Of a DNA stretch of 64,000 bases, positions 44,149-52,282 are shown piece by piece. The stretch covers positions 94,893-158,892 of the forward strand of contig NZ_BSQG01000003.1 in NCBI RefSeq assembly GCF_030268225.1, in the 5' to 3' direction. Below the pieces are notes generated by a model. It saw nothing but the letters and a program-made list of their open reading frames with translations, was not told the origin of the DNA and did no database searches. Source of the stretch: Nocardiopsis ansamitocini. Lineage in GTDB: Bacteria > Actinomycetota > Actinomycetes > Streptosporangiales > Streptosporangiaceae. The stretch's first letter is position 1; every line of letters starts with the position of its first letter. The position numbers and the translations under genes are program-made.

Positions 44149-45049
44149 GAGCCTTTTTCATTCTGAAGGTGCAGGTCGCAGCCCCGTACCGGTCTCCCCG
44201 CGCCTCTTCCGAACAGCAAGAAGCCCCTGGCAGGTGGGTTAACAACCACGAAAACCTGCCACACCAAGGGCTCTGCATGCTGTTCTACCGCTCCGCGCTG
44301 CCGTTGTCACGCCGCACCCTCAACCTGACCGCCCGCACCATCCGCACCCACCGCGCCACGACCGGGCCCCGACGGCGGTGCCCAGACCCGGCGCAACAGG
44401 CCCTGCTGGTCCTGGTCCACCTGTACAAGGGTGAGCCCTTCGCCCCCTCGCGGCCGGGTTCGGCCTCGACACCACGACCGCCTGGAGGTACGTGCGCCAG
44501 ACCACGGCCCTGCTCGCCGAGCAAGCGCCCACCCCAAAACAAGGGCTGCGCCGCGCCCGCCGGAAAGGCTGGGGGTACACGATCGTGGAGGGCACCCTCA
44601 TCGCCTGCGACCGGGTGGGGGCCGACCGGCCCTTCTACCCCGGCAAGCACAAGCAACACGGCATGAACATCCAGGTCGTCGCAGCCCCGGAGGGCGAACC
44701 CCTGTGGACGTCGTGGTCGCTGCCCGGCGCGGTGCACGACACCCGCGCCGCCCGGGGCTAAAAGATCGCCGAGCGGATCGAGGCCGTGGGCCTCCTCGGG
44801 CTGGGCGACAAGGGCTGCGTCGGGCTCTGGGACGTGGTGTTCTGCCCGTTCAAAGGGCGCGGCAAGCCGCGGTGGAAGAAGGACGCCAACTCCGCCCACG
44901 CCAAGCTCCGCTCACCGGGCGAACGCGTGATCGCCCAGCTCAAACAGTGGGACATCCTGCGCCGCCCGCGCTGCTGCGCGCAGCGGGCCGGCCAGATCAC
45001 CCGCGCTGTTCTGGTCCTCCAGCTCCGAGAAACAGGATGAAAAAGGCTC
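44149..45049 (+). mobile_element. IS5-like insertion sequence, 901 bp, degenerate
   Basis: Terminal inverted repeats of 17 bp match at 16 positions: GAGCCTTTTTCATTCTG (44149-44165) and the complement of CAGGATGAAAAAGGCTC (45033-45049). It carries one DDE transposase gene with a frameshift and a stop. Flanking bases (left ACG, right ACT) show no target duplication, and the genes on the two sides are unrelated and both truncated, pointing to a deletion adjacent to the element. Confidence 0.85.
44277..45040 (+). pseudogene. IS5-family DDE transposase, frameshifted with an internal stop
   Basis: Transposase of the IS5 superfamily (DDE_Tnp_4-like). ATG 44277 has AAGGG upstream. The first 55 residues end in LYKGEPFA, after which the frame slips by one base near 44445; the continuation reads AAGFGLDTTTAWRYVRQTT. 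An in-frame TAA at 44759-44761 then breaks the chain before KIAERIEAVG. The DDE residues would be in LIACDRV, GLGDKG and SPGERV. With two lesions it is very unlikely to be active. Confidence 0.85.
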
Positions 45050-45848
45050 ACTTGGTTGCGCAAGGTTCGTTGCCCGTGAATCCGACGCACCGAACGGTCA
45101 TCGAGGGTGATGGGCTTCCCATCGGCCCGGATTCTCTGATCGTCACCCGACTTGCCTCCTATGAGGTCGATGGCCGTGGCGAAAACGCCGGTCCCACGTT
45201 TTCTACCTTCTCTGGCGGGCCCGACGTCCTTTTTACAGCTGCAGACTTCGCTGCTGTCTTTTCCGGTGCTGGTGATGTAGGTAACGACTGGAAGAACGGG
45301 ACCAGACTGATTGCGTCAGGATCTGGTCCACCGGTTTCCGGGGAGGGTTCCTCTAGTCAGGACACTGCGACCGTGCACGTTCTCGACATCCTTGACCACT
45401 ATGTGGCTGGCCAGACCGTCCCAGGTGAACAGGTTGAGTCGGCCGGCGCCCTCTCCGGTGTGGACGTCACCGATAACAGGCACCCCAAAACCGTTTCGAC
45501 AGAAAATCCTGTTCCTGAACAACTGGAGGCAATCACTCTCATCGAAGGAGGTGGAGAGCCGGTCAGGGATGGCGATCGGATCGTTGTCCAGTTCGCGGGT
45601 GTCACGTGGACTACCGGAGAGGTCTTCGGCAGCACCTGGAAGTGGAATGGCCGCCCCAGTGCCTACTCCATCGGTACCGGACAGATTCTTCCCGGATGGG
45701 ATGAGGCCCTTCCCGGTGTCCCGCCGGCAGCAGGGTCCTGTTGATCCTTCCTCCGGAACTGGCGTTCGGTGACGCCGGAAATCCGGATATCGGAGTCCCG
45801 GCCGATGAGCCGGTCCTGTTCACCGTCGACATCCTTGGCCGACATTGA
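45050..45848 (+). pseudogene. remnant of a two-domain FKBP-type peptidyl-prolyl isomerase
   Basis: Reads from the right end of the IS: a first FKBP-like domain (VIEGDGLPIGPDS onward) and a second, better conserved one (TLIEGGGEPVRDGDRIVVQFAG, GQILPGWDEALPGV). A one-base loss near 45721-45726 shifts the frame; the next frame continues GSRVLLILPPELAFGDAG to a TGA at 45846-45848. The lipoprotein signal expected on such actinobacterial FKBPs is missing, removed with the 5' end. ATG 45037 inside the IS right end could in principle start the remaining frame. Confidence 0.8.
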
Positions 45849-45872
45849 CGAGGAGCCGCGTGCTGTGTCTGG

Positions 45873-46649
45873 CTATTCGCCCTCCGCCCAGGGAAGCGGA
45901 CCACTGCCGAACTCGTAGCACGGAGCCTCGTACATGGTGACCGGTTCCGGGTACGACTTTCCGCCGTCGGTGCTCTCCGTGCAGCGCCACGGTTGGTAGC
46001 TCGCGCTCTCCGGATCGAACCGGTGGAAGAACTTCACGTACCGCTGCGCCCAGTCGGGGTTGTCGCCGCCGAGATATCCCACGATCTCCGTATCGCCATC
46101 GTCGTCCAGGTCCTCTGTCTCCACGCTGCGCTGTCCGGCTGTGGGGGGCCCGACGAGGCCGAAACCCTCGATGCTCTCGGGGAGGTCCGGTTTCAACCAG
46201 GACACCTGCTGCATTCCGGCGACCCCGCTGTACCTGGTCAGTAGTAGGAAGGTGCCGTCGTCGGCCAGGGTCCAGCTGTCGTCGAACTCGGCTGGGGGAA
46301 GGGGGACGAAGCCGGTCGGTGCCTCGTTGAGGTTGCTGGCCACGACTTCGTCGTCACTGTCGCGCACCAGGAAGACCCGGGTGGTCCGGGTGGCTCCGCT
46401 GACCGGATGCGCCTCGAGTTCGGCCTGGGCGATGAGCAGGCTCGCCGCGGCACCGTCGTGGGTCAGTCCCGGGACGACGTGGACGTCCTCGGCGCAGCTG
46501 CCGCAGCCGAGGTCCCTGACCCGTTGCGCTTCGGGGGACAGCGGTGCTGCGGACCGCTCCTGGGAGGCCGGGCCGCTCGAAGCGGAGCATCCGGTCAGGA
46601 CGGCGAGGAATACTGCCGCGGCGGCGACGTGCGAACGGGAGGAGACCAT
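45873..46649 (-). CDS. Lipoprotein of unknown function
   Basis: About 258 residues from ATG 46649. Signal peptide with lipobox VLTGC at about residues 17-21, then a CGSC motif near 48-51 and an FG-GAP/VCBS-like stretch ETEDLDDDGDTEIVGYLGGD near 180. Four cysteines in the mature part could form two disulfides. Last gene of the block running from 49056 leftward; its position behind the NlpC/P60 gene suggests a cell-surface role. No specific family recognised. Confidence 0.7.
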   Translation of the reverse strand: MVSSRSHVAAAAVFLAVLTGCSASSGPASQERSAAPLSPEAQRVRDLGCGSCAEDVHVVPGLTHDGAAASLLIAQAELEAHPVSGATRTTRVFLVRDSDDEVVASNLNEAPTGFVPLPPAEFDDSWTLADDGTFLLLTRYSGVAGMQQVSWLKPDLPESIEGFGLVGPPTAGQRSVETEDLDDDGDTEIVGYLGGDNPDWAQRYVKFFHRFDPESASYQPWRCTESTDGGKSYPEPVTMYEAPCYEFGSGPLPWAEGE

Positions 46650-46756
46650 GGGCTTTCTCGGGACGGTGGGTGGCTCGGGCAAAGACCGCGGACAGGGGAT
46701 TTCCGCATCACCCCTGCTCCGTTCACGAAAGAGCGCCTGTCCGGTGGGCCGACGGA

Positions 46757-47413
46757 TCACTTCTGGGGAACGCGGCCTGCCCCCACCCACCGGGACTCCC
46801 AGTAGGGGTTGCCCAGGACCTGGGCCACGTTCACCGGGTTTCCCGCGTGCACCATCTTTCCCTCACCGATGTACATGCCGACGTGGGTGGGCGGCGGTCC
46901 GGGGATGGTCTGGAAGAAGATCAGGTCGCCGGGCAGCAGTTCGGCCTTGCTCACGGCGGGCAGCGCCGCGTGCTGCGGCCAGGTCGTGCGCGGGATCTGC
47001 ACACCCGCTGCCGCCCAGGCTCCTTGCACGAGGCCGGAGCAGTCGTAGCCGTTGGGGCCGGTTCCGCCCCAGACGTAGGGCAGGCCCTGTTTGGACAGTG
47101 CCCACTCGATGGCGACCCGGGCCTCGCCCGAGCCCAGCACCTCCCCGCCGTAGTAGCCGGCGAAGTTGAACTCGTACTCTTCCGGCTCCTCGGGGCGCTC
47201 GATCTCCGTCCAGGTCTCGCCCTCGCATTCGGGGCCGTCCACGAGGCAGACCATCTCGCGGACGTTGTCATGGAAGGTTGCGCCGACGGGGGACTGCAGG
47301 ACCGCGGTGATGATCCCGGCCGCGAGCATCGTCACGACCGAGACCTCGATGAACGACGCGCCACGGTCGTCCGTCGATCCGTCCCGGGAGGGGGTGTTCG
47401 GGATTCTCGCCAC
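46757..47413 (-). CDS. NlpC/P60 cell-wall hydrolase with prepilin-type leader
   Basis: 218-residue protein with an unusual build. N-terminus: TDDRG-ASFIEV, a class III prepilin site with cleavage after Gly18 and Glu at +5 (Val instead of Tyr at +6), then a hydrophobic helix to about residue 40. A Glu/Pro-rich linker (65-85) leads to an NlpC/P60 domain: catalytic Cys125 in YDCSGLV, His177 in THVGMYIG and a possible third polar residue near His189. GTG start with AAGGAG upstream. NlpC/P60 enzymes cut peptidoglycan stem peptides. The leader suggests it is processed or anchored by the Tad machinery encoded upstream, perhaps opening the wall for the pilus. Confidence 0.85.
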   Translation of the reverse strand: MARIPNTPSRDGSTDDRGASFIEVSVVTMLAAGIITAVLQSPVGATFHDNVREMVCLVDGPECEGETWTEIERPEEPEEYEFNFAGYYGGEVLGSGEARVAIEWALSKQGLPYVWGGTGPNGYDCSGLVQGAWAAAGVQIPRTTWPQHAALPAVSKAELLPGDLIFFQTIPGPPPTHVGMYIGEGKMVHAGNPVNVAQVLGNPYWESRWVGAGRVPQK

Positions 47414-47440
47414 CGGAAAGCTCCTTGTGCCTCTGGCAGT

Positions 47441-47995
47441 TCAGCTGACGGGAACATCCTTGATCGGCAGGAAACCGGGGATCTCCACCGTCACTTTCTC
47501 GGTTTCGGCGGAGAGTCGGTAGGAGGCCCAGTAGGTGTTCTGGAATTCAGGGTAAGTAATTAGATGGAACATGGTTGGAAGATGGTCGGCTCCGGCGCAC
47601 ATGCAATCCTGATCGGAGTCGATGTAGGGGTTGAATCGGACCCCCTGTTTTTCATCGATCAATACAAGACCGCTTCCCGTCGATGAGCCGGGATAAATGT
47701 ATGTCGTGTTTTCCAGTTCGACCAGGCTTATATTGGCATTGCTGTTATTTTTTAGTGTCCAGACGAGTTGGGCGTATTCGCCTGTTTTGCTGCGCTTTAA
47801 TTCTCTGATCTCGACAATCGCCCCGTCCCAGGTGCTTTTGCTGGCCTCGCTCGTTCCCAGTATGGGGCGCGATTCGGAAGGTGTAGGAGAAGTAGAAGAT
47901 GAGGCCTCTCCGGCGTATGAGGCGGATCCAGTCAGCAGGGCTGTCGTCAAGGCCGCCAGAATGCCTGCCATTGAACGGGACGTGAATCGGTGCAA
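47441..47995 (-). CDS. Secreted protein, paralogue of the OmpA-lipoprotein N-terminal domain
   Basis: 184 residues with a Sec signal peptide (to about residue 28) and an Ig-like beta domain. TTG start 47995, with AGGGGG upstream overlapping the stop of the preceding gene. Its domain aligns with residues about 60-200 of the neighbouring OmpA-domain lipoprotein: both have a strand with LVWTLKNNSN or LSLAVTNDGS, a C-x-C pair (CMC here, CHC there) and end in FLP-x-DVP or FLDVP. Probably a tandem duplication in which this copy lost the OmpA part. Codon use is less GC-biased than in neighbours. Confidence 0.7.
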   Translation of the reverse strand: MHRFTSRSMAGILAALTTALLTGSASYAGEASSSTSPTPSESRPILGTSEASKSTWDGAIVEIRELKRSKTGEYAQLVWTLKNNSNANISLVELENTTYIYPGSSTGSGLVLIDEKQGVRFNPYIDSDQDCMCAGADHLPTMFHLITYPEFQNTYWASYRLSAETEKVTVEIPGFLPIKDVPVS

Positions 47996-48006
47996 GACGG
48001 TGCCCC

Positions 48007-49056
48007 CTATTTGGCGAAAGTGATCGTGACGCGACGGTTTTTCTCTCGGCCCTCGTTGGTGGCGTTGTCTCCTACTGGATCGCTGGAACCGTGGCCGGTG
48101 GCTTTGAAAGTGATCCCATTTCGTGTGACAAGTCGGTCGAGCTTCTCTTCGACTGCCGAAGCGCGGTCTTTTGAAAGGGGCCCGTTGATGGAATCGTTTC
48201 CACTGTTGTCGGTGTAGCCGTCGATCTGCACGTTTGTTGCTGAGGAGGCGTCGATCTCTTCGGCCACCAGGGACAGTGCCTCGTCCGCGTCGGGAGTCAG
48301 AGCCGATTCGTTCAGCTCGAAGAGGACGTCGGAGGAGAGGAGGACCTGGGTTTCGTCACCCGATTCCGAGCGGGAGGAACCGCCGTCGATGTCGTCCTCG
48401 AACGCCCTGATGTCCAGGATCCGTGGCTCGGCCACCGGCGCCTCCGCAATCGCGTCGTCGGGGGCGGCCGCAGTGGTGATCGGGACGTCCAGGAAGTCCG
48501 GGGTGACCGGGGTGGTGACGACGACCTGCTCCACCTCCGGGGGCGGGGCGGGAAACGCCACCCAGGTCTCGATCGTCGCGCCGGGGGCCAATGACTCGCT
48601 CCCCGCCCAGGACGAGCAGTGGCAGGTCGTGCCGTCGGTGAGTTTCAGCGGCATGTAGCGCTTCTGGGCCTCGGTGTCGACCAGCGAGACGCCGTCGGGG
48701 GCGCTGGCCTGGCCACCGAGCTCGGTGAGGCTGTGCATCACGAAGGCGTTCTCGGAGCCGTCGTTGGTGACCGCCAGGCTCAGTACGGCCATCGCGTCGC
48801 CGTGGCGTTCCAGCGAATAGAGGTCGAACCGCAGATCGCTGCCTTCGGCACTGGCGTTGTACGACGAAGTGGCGATGGGGTCCCGTGCCTCTGTCGGGGC
48901 CTCGCCGTCGGGAGCGGCGCTTCCCTCGGATTCGGGTGGGGGCGTGGGGTCGTCCGTACCGGACACGCAGCCGGAGAGCAGGATCGCGCTCAGCGCGATC
49001 GGCAGGCACAGCCCGGCCGCGCGGAGAGCACCGGGGGCGGGGGGCGGACGGTCCAC
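48007..49056 (-). CDS. OmpA-domain lipoprotein
   Basis: About 349 residues from GTG 49056 (GGAAGG seven bases upstream). Lipobox ILLSGC near residue 30, a Thr/Pro/Glu-rich linker, an Ig-like domain with a CHC pair near 150, and a C-terminal OmpA domain (about 235-349) with the peptidoglycan-binding motif VQIDGYTDNSGND and NEGREKNRRVTI. In a monoderm such domains tether proteins to the wall. First gene of the leftward block that follows the TadG-like gene, so a wall anchor or alignment factor for the pilus is a reasonable inference. Confidence 0.82.
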   Translation of the reverse strand: MDRPPPAPGALRAAGLCLPIALSAILLSGCVSGTDDPTPPPESEGSAAPDGEAPTEARDPIATSSYNASAEGSDLRFDLYSLERHGDAMAVLSLAVTNDGSENAFVMHSLTELGGQASAPDGVSLVDTEAQKRYMPLKLTDGTTCHCSSWAGSESLAPGATIETWVAFPAPPPEVEQVVVTTPVTPDFLDVPITTAAAPDDAIAEAPVAEPRILDIRAFEDDIDGGSSRSESGDETQVLLSSDVLFELNESALTPDADEALSLVAEEIDASSATNVQIDGYTDNSGNDSINGPLSKDRASAVEEKLDRLVTRNGITFKATGHGSSDPVGDNATNEGREKNRRVTITFAK

Positions 49057-49215
49057 GGTACAGCCTTCCGAATGGGGGTGCGTCAACCGGTCAGCCTAGC
49101 CAACCGCGTGGAATGCGGTCTATAGCGGATGCGCGGTGAGAAAAACGGCGACCGGTGCCGGCCACGATAAAAGAGGTGGGAAAACGGTGCGGTGTCGATT
49201 CCACGATAGCGAGTG

Positions 49216-49932
49216 TCATGGGGACGGTGAAGCGGTCGGTTCCGGTTGGAATTCCTCCGCCGCACCGAAGGGTTTGTAGATGTACTGTCCCTCTTCTCCG
49301 GTGAGCCTGATCGTGATCAGCCGGCGGGCGTGCTGCTCGCTCTGGATGACCTGGCCGTCGCACTCCACCCCGACCACCCGGTATTCCACCCCGAAGACGT
49401 AGCTGCAGTCCGGCATCACCATCTCGGCGATCGCCGACGCGTTACCCATGCTCCCCAGGCCCTCGTCCGCGTCGGGGTCCCGCTCCTCCTCCGGCGGGCA
49501 GAACAGGTCCGACCAGGCCCGGCTGCCGTCCTCGAGGAGTTCCTGACGGCACTCGGCGCCGCGGGTCTCCACCCGCACGAAGTTGCCCAATTGGCCCAGG
49601 GCGTTGTCGCTGGCCCGGATGTTCTCCAGGACCGCGCCGTTCCTGCGGGCGTACCGCTCGGCCGAGGTGCGCCCCCGAGCGGGCTCGTAGAGCCGGGCGG
49701 CCGGGATCTGGTTGCCGGCCAGCATCTCCGCCGCGTTGTCGCGGGCGACGGTCACCGCGGCCAACGCGGCGGCGTCGGCCGCGGTCTGCGATCGTCCACG
49801 CCACTGGTTCGCGTCGCCCAGCCGGACGAAGAGCATGGTCAGGGCGAGGAGCGACAGCGTCAGGCCGATGAGCAGGAACAGGTTGGCCTGTCCGCGCTCA
49901 TCGGCTGGAACCGCTCGGGGTCGAGACTGCAT
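49216..49932 (-). CDS. TadG-like pilus assembly protein
   Basis: 238 residues beginning ADERGQANLFLLIGLTLSLLALTMLFVRLGDANQ, one membrane helix preceded by the Arg-Gly-Gln seen in TadG-like proteins, followed by RSQTAADAAALAAVTVARD, a typical TadG helix. The rest is an extracellular domain with several cysteines. It lacks the Glu at +5 found in the true prepilins here. It follows flp by 56 bp on the same strand. Confidence 0.78.
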   Translation of the reverse strand: MQSRPRAVPADERGQANLFLLIGLTLSLLALTMLFVRLGDANQWRGRSQTAADAAALAAVTVARDNAAEMLAGNQIPAARLYEPARGRTSAERYARRNGAVLENIRASDNALGQLGNFVRVETRGAECRQELLEDGSRAWSDLFCPPEEERDPDADEGLGSMGNASAIAEMVMPDCSYVFGVEYRVVGVECDGQVIQSEQHARRLITIRLTGEEGQYIYKPFGAAEEFQPEPTASPSP

Positions 49933-49988
49933 AGGGCAAGGACCGTCCAGAAAAAGGAGACCCGATTAGAGGAAAAGCCTTCCAGCTG

Positions 49989-50249
49989 CTACTGAGGCAA
50001 ATTTGGATTAGTGGGAGTCGCGGGAGTTCCCCCGCCGAGGATTTGCGCGACGGTAGTGGTAAGACTGCCTGCAATCGTCTGTCCGATGTTCGTGGCGAAG
50101 ATCGCCGCGGCGATGGCCGCGACCAGGACGATGACGGCGGCATACTCCACGAAGCCCGCACCCCGGTCGCCGCGCCCGCGCAGGGAGTCGATCCGGTTCG
50201 CGACAGCGGACCGGGTGGTGAAGTAGAGGGAGATCATCGGGTTCTTCAT
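49989..50249 (-). CDS. flp: Flp/Tad major pilin precursor
   Basis: 86 residues. Class III prepilin: short positively charged leader, cleavage after Gly30 in GDRG-AGFVEY (Glu35, Tyr36), then the hydrophobic assembly helix AAVIVLVAAIAAAIFATNIG. The mature part of 56 residues is the size of typical Flp pilins. AGGAGG sits eight bases before the ATG, the strongest ribosome site in the locus, as expected for an abundant subunit. Own promoter region with GGGCCCAA boxes upstream. Confidence 0.93.
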   Translation of the reverse strand: MKNPMISLYFTTRSAVANRIDSLRGRGDRGAGFVEYAAVIVLVAAIAAAIFATNIGQTIAGSLTTTVAQILGGGTPATPTNPNLPQ

Positions 50250-50342
50250 GCGTCCTCCTGGGGAAACGATCCCCTGCGCTGATCGCGTCTTCGGTGTCGA
50301 GTATCAATCTAGGCAATGGCGGATCGGGCGGATAGGGTCCGC

Positions 50343-50364
50343 GGGCCCAATTCGGTGGGCCCAA
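50343..50364. promoter_or_regulatory. GGGCCCAA box pair upstream of flp
   Basis: GGGCCCAA at 50343-50350 and TGGGCCCAA at 50356-50364 are direct repeats 14 bp apart, about 100 bp before the pilin start, between flp and the response-regulator gene. Confidence 0.55.
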
Positions 50365-50389
50365 CCGGACACCGGTGGAAACGGTTCGG

Positions 50390-51049
50390 CTAGGCGGACG
50401 AAAGGGGAGTTCCGTGCCCGTTCCAACGGGCGATCGCCGCCGAACGGGTGCTGACGTCGAGTTTCCGGAAAATTCGGTTGATGTGGTTTTTCACGGTCTT
50501 TTCGGAAAGGAATAGGTCCTTGGCAATGGCGGCGTTGGACAATCCACGCGCGGCGGCCCCGAGCACTTCGGCCTCCCGTTCGGTCAGTCCGAGGTCGGTC
50601 GCACCGACCGCGCCCTGACTGGTCGGCGCCGACCGCATGAAGGTGAGCAGCGCGGTCGCCGCGACGGGGGACAGGGGACTGCCGTCGCGGTGCACGACCT
50701 CGTGCAGTGCCCGGGTGAGTTCGTCCAGGGTGAAATGGCCGTGCACCAGGTAGCCGCAGGCGCCCCTGCGCAGTGCCGTCTCGATGGTCCGCGCGTCCTC
50801 GGTGTGGGTGAGCATGACGACCTTGGTGATCGCGGCGAGCTCCTCGACCGAGCTGACCCCGTCGCGGACCGGCATCCGGACGTCGAGGAGGACGACGTCG
50901 GGACGCAGCCGGTGGGCCTGCTCGACCGCTTCGACACCGTCGCCCGCCTCGCCGACGACCCGGATGCTGTCGGACGCCTCCAGGAGGGAGATGAGACCGG
51001 CGCGCACGACGATGTTGTCGTCGACGGCGAGGACGGTGATCGGGGGCAT
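50390..51049 (-). CDS. NarL/LuxR-type response regulator
   Basis: 219 residues: receiver domain with phospho-Asp in VVLLDVRMP near residue 55 and Lys in VVMLTHTED-type beta-5 region, and a C-terminal LuxR HTH (LTEREAEVLGAAARGLSNAAIAKDLFLSEKTVKNHINRIFRKL in outline). ATG overlaps the stop of the kinase gene (ATGA). Sits between tadC/kinase and flp, so it is a candidate activator for the GGGCCCAA boxes. Confidence 0.93.
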   Translation of the reverse strand: MPPITVLAVDDNIVVRAGLISLLEASDSIRVVGEAGDGVEAVEQAHRLRPDVVLLDVRMPVRDGVSSVEELAAITKVVMLTHTEDARTIETALRRGACGYLVHGHFTLDELTRALHEVVHRDGSPLSPVAATALLTFMRSAPTSQGAVGATDLGLTEREAEVLGAAARGLSNAAIAKDLFLSEKTVKNHINRIFRKLDVSTRSAAIARWNGHGTPLSSA

Positions 51050-52278
51050 CAGGCGTGGCCCTTTCCGTGTGCGGGGTGGGATTTCCCCGAGGTTTCGTGG
51101 GCGGGGCCGGCGAGCGGGACGCGCAGGGTAAGGACAGTGCCCGCGCCCGGGGCCGAGGCCAGGGTCAGGTGGCCGCCCGCGCGGGCGGCGCGCTCGCGCA
51201 TACCGACCAGGCCGTAGTGTCCTGGGATCGCAACGGTCGTGTCGAAGCCCGATCCGTCGTCGCGCACGACCACGACCAGGTGGTGCGCTTCCTCGGCGAG
51301 GTCCACGGTGACGGTGCCGGCAGCCGCGTGGCGGTCGATGTTGGTGAGTGCCTCACGCAGGACGGCGACCGTCTCGTGCCGGGCGATCACCAGCAGCGGC
51401 AACGAGCCGTCCGGGGCGTTCAGCACGGTCTCGACCCCGGTCTCCGCCGACCAATCGCGCAGTACCTCCGCCACGCTGGCCGCGATGGGTGACTCGGAGG
51501 TGTCCTCGCGAAGGTCGGCGATGAGCTCCCTGGCCTCCTGCGCGGCCACCCGGGTGGCCGCGGCGACCTGCGCCGCGGTGGCCACCGCGCGCTCGGGGTT
51601 CTTCTCCAGCCAGAGGGGGAGCGCCTGGGCGGCCATGGCCGCGCCCTGCAGGGTTTTGGCCACCGAGTCGTGCATGTCCCGGGCCAAGCGGGAACGCTCC
51701 TCGGCGGTCGCGGCCGCATGTTCGGCGAGACGGCGTTTCTCCTGTTCCAGGGCGAGCTCGGTGAACAGTCCGCGCAGTCGGCGGCCGATGGAGCCGGCGA
51801 CCGGGTACAGCAGCGGTTGCACGAGGACGATCTGGAAGCCCACCTGGATGCTGCCGGTGGAGGTGCCGGGCAGCGACAGATAGGCCAGCAGCGCCACCAG
51901 GTAGCCGATGATCTGCATGCAGGAGACCCCGATCAGGCCCCTGGTGCCGTACAGCACCCCGGCGGTGGTGCTGGTGAGGACCGTGGCCAGGAAGAAGGCC
52001 CCCGAGGGCCCGTCCACCGCCAGGATCGAGGAGGCCACGGCCACGTCCGCGACCACCAGTAACGGGTGGCGCAGGATGTAGGGCGACAGCCGGTCCCAGT
52101 ATCTGGCGAGCAGTCCGGAGAGCACCGCGTAACAGGCCAGCATGACGATGACGTTCGGCGACAGCCGTTCGGCGGGCAGGAGGAGCAGCGCGATCCCGGT
52201 CAGCAGGAAGCGCAGTTGGATCAGCAGCCGGGCCAGCCGGGTGAGCCGCTCCAGCGCGGTGTCGCCGTGCGCGTTCAC
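51049..52278 (-). CDS. NarL-family sensor histidine kinase
   Basis: 409 residues with four to six hydrophobic segments in the first 165 residues and little extracellular sequence. The HisKA_3 dimerisation domain has the phospho-His in LARDMHDSVAK near 200, and the HATPase has GSGFDTT and GHYGLVGMRERA (NarL-type GxGLxGMRER). GTG start lies 4 bp after the tadC stop, so the pair is translated with the pilus genes. The signal is unknown; an intramembrane or cell-envelope cue is likely from topology. Confidence 0.92.
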   Translation of the reverse strand: MNAHGDTALERLTRLARLLIQLRFLLTGIALLLLPAERLSPNVIVMLACYAVLSGLLARYWDRLSPYILRHPLLVVADVAVASSILAVDGPSGAFFLATVLTSTTAGVLYGTRGLIGVSCMQIIGYLVALLAYLSLPGTSTGSIQVGFQIVLVQPLLYPVAGSIGRRLRGLFTELALEQEKRRLAEHAAATAEERSRLARDMHDSVAKTLQGAAMAAQALPLWLEKNPERAVATAAQVAAATRVAAQEARELIADLREDTSESPIAASVAEVLRDWSAETGVETVLNAPDGSLPLLVIARHETVAVLREALTNIDRHAAAGTVTVDLAEEAHHLVVVVRDDGSGFDTTVAIPGHYGLVGMRERAARAGGHLTLASAPGAGTVLTLRVPLAGPAHETSGKSHPAHGKGHA

Positions 52279-52282
52279 CGGC

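Noticed and set aside
44149..45049. active insertion sequence
   Set aside because: The transposase has a frameshift near 44445 and a stop at 44759, so it cannot be made intact without recoding.
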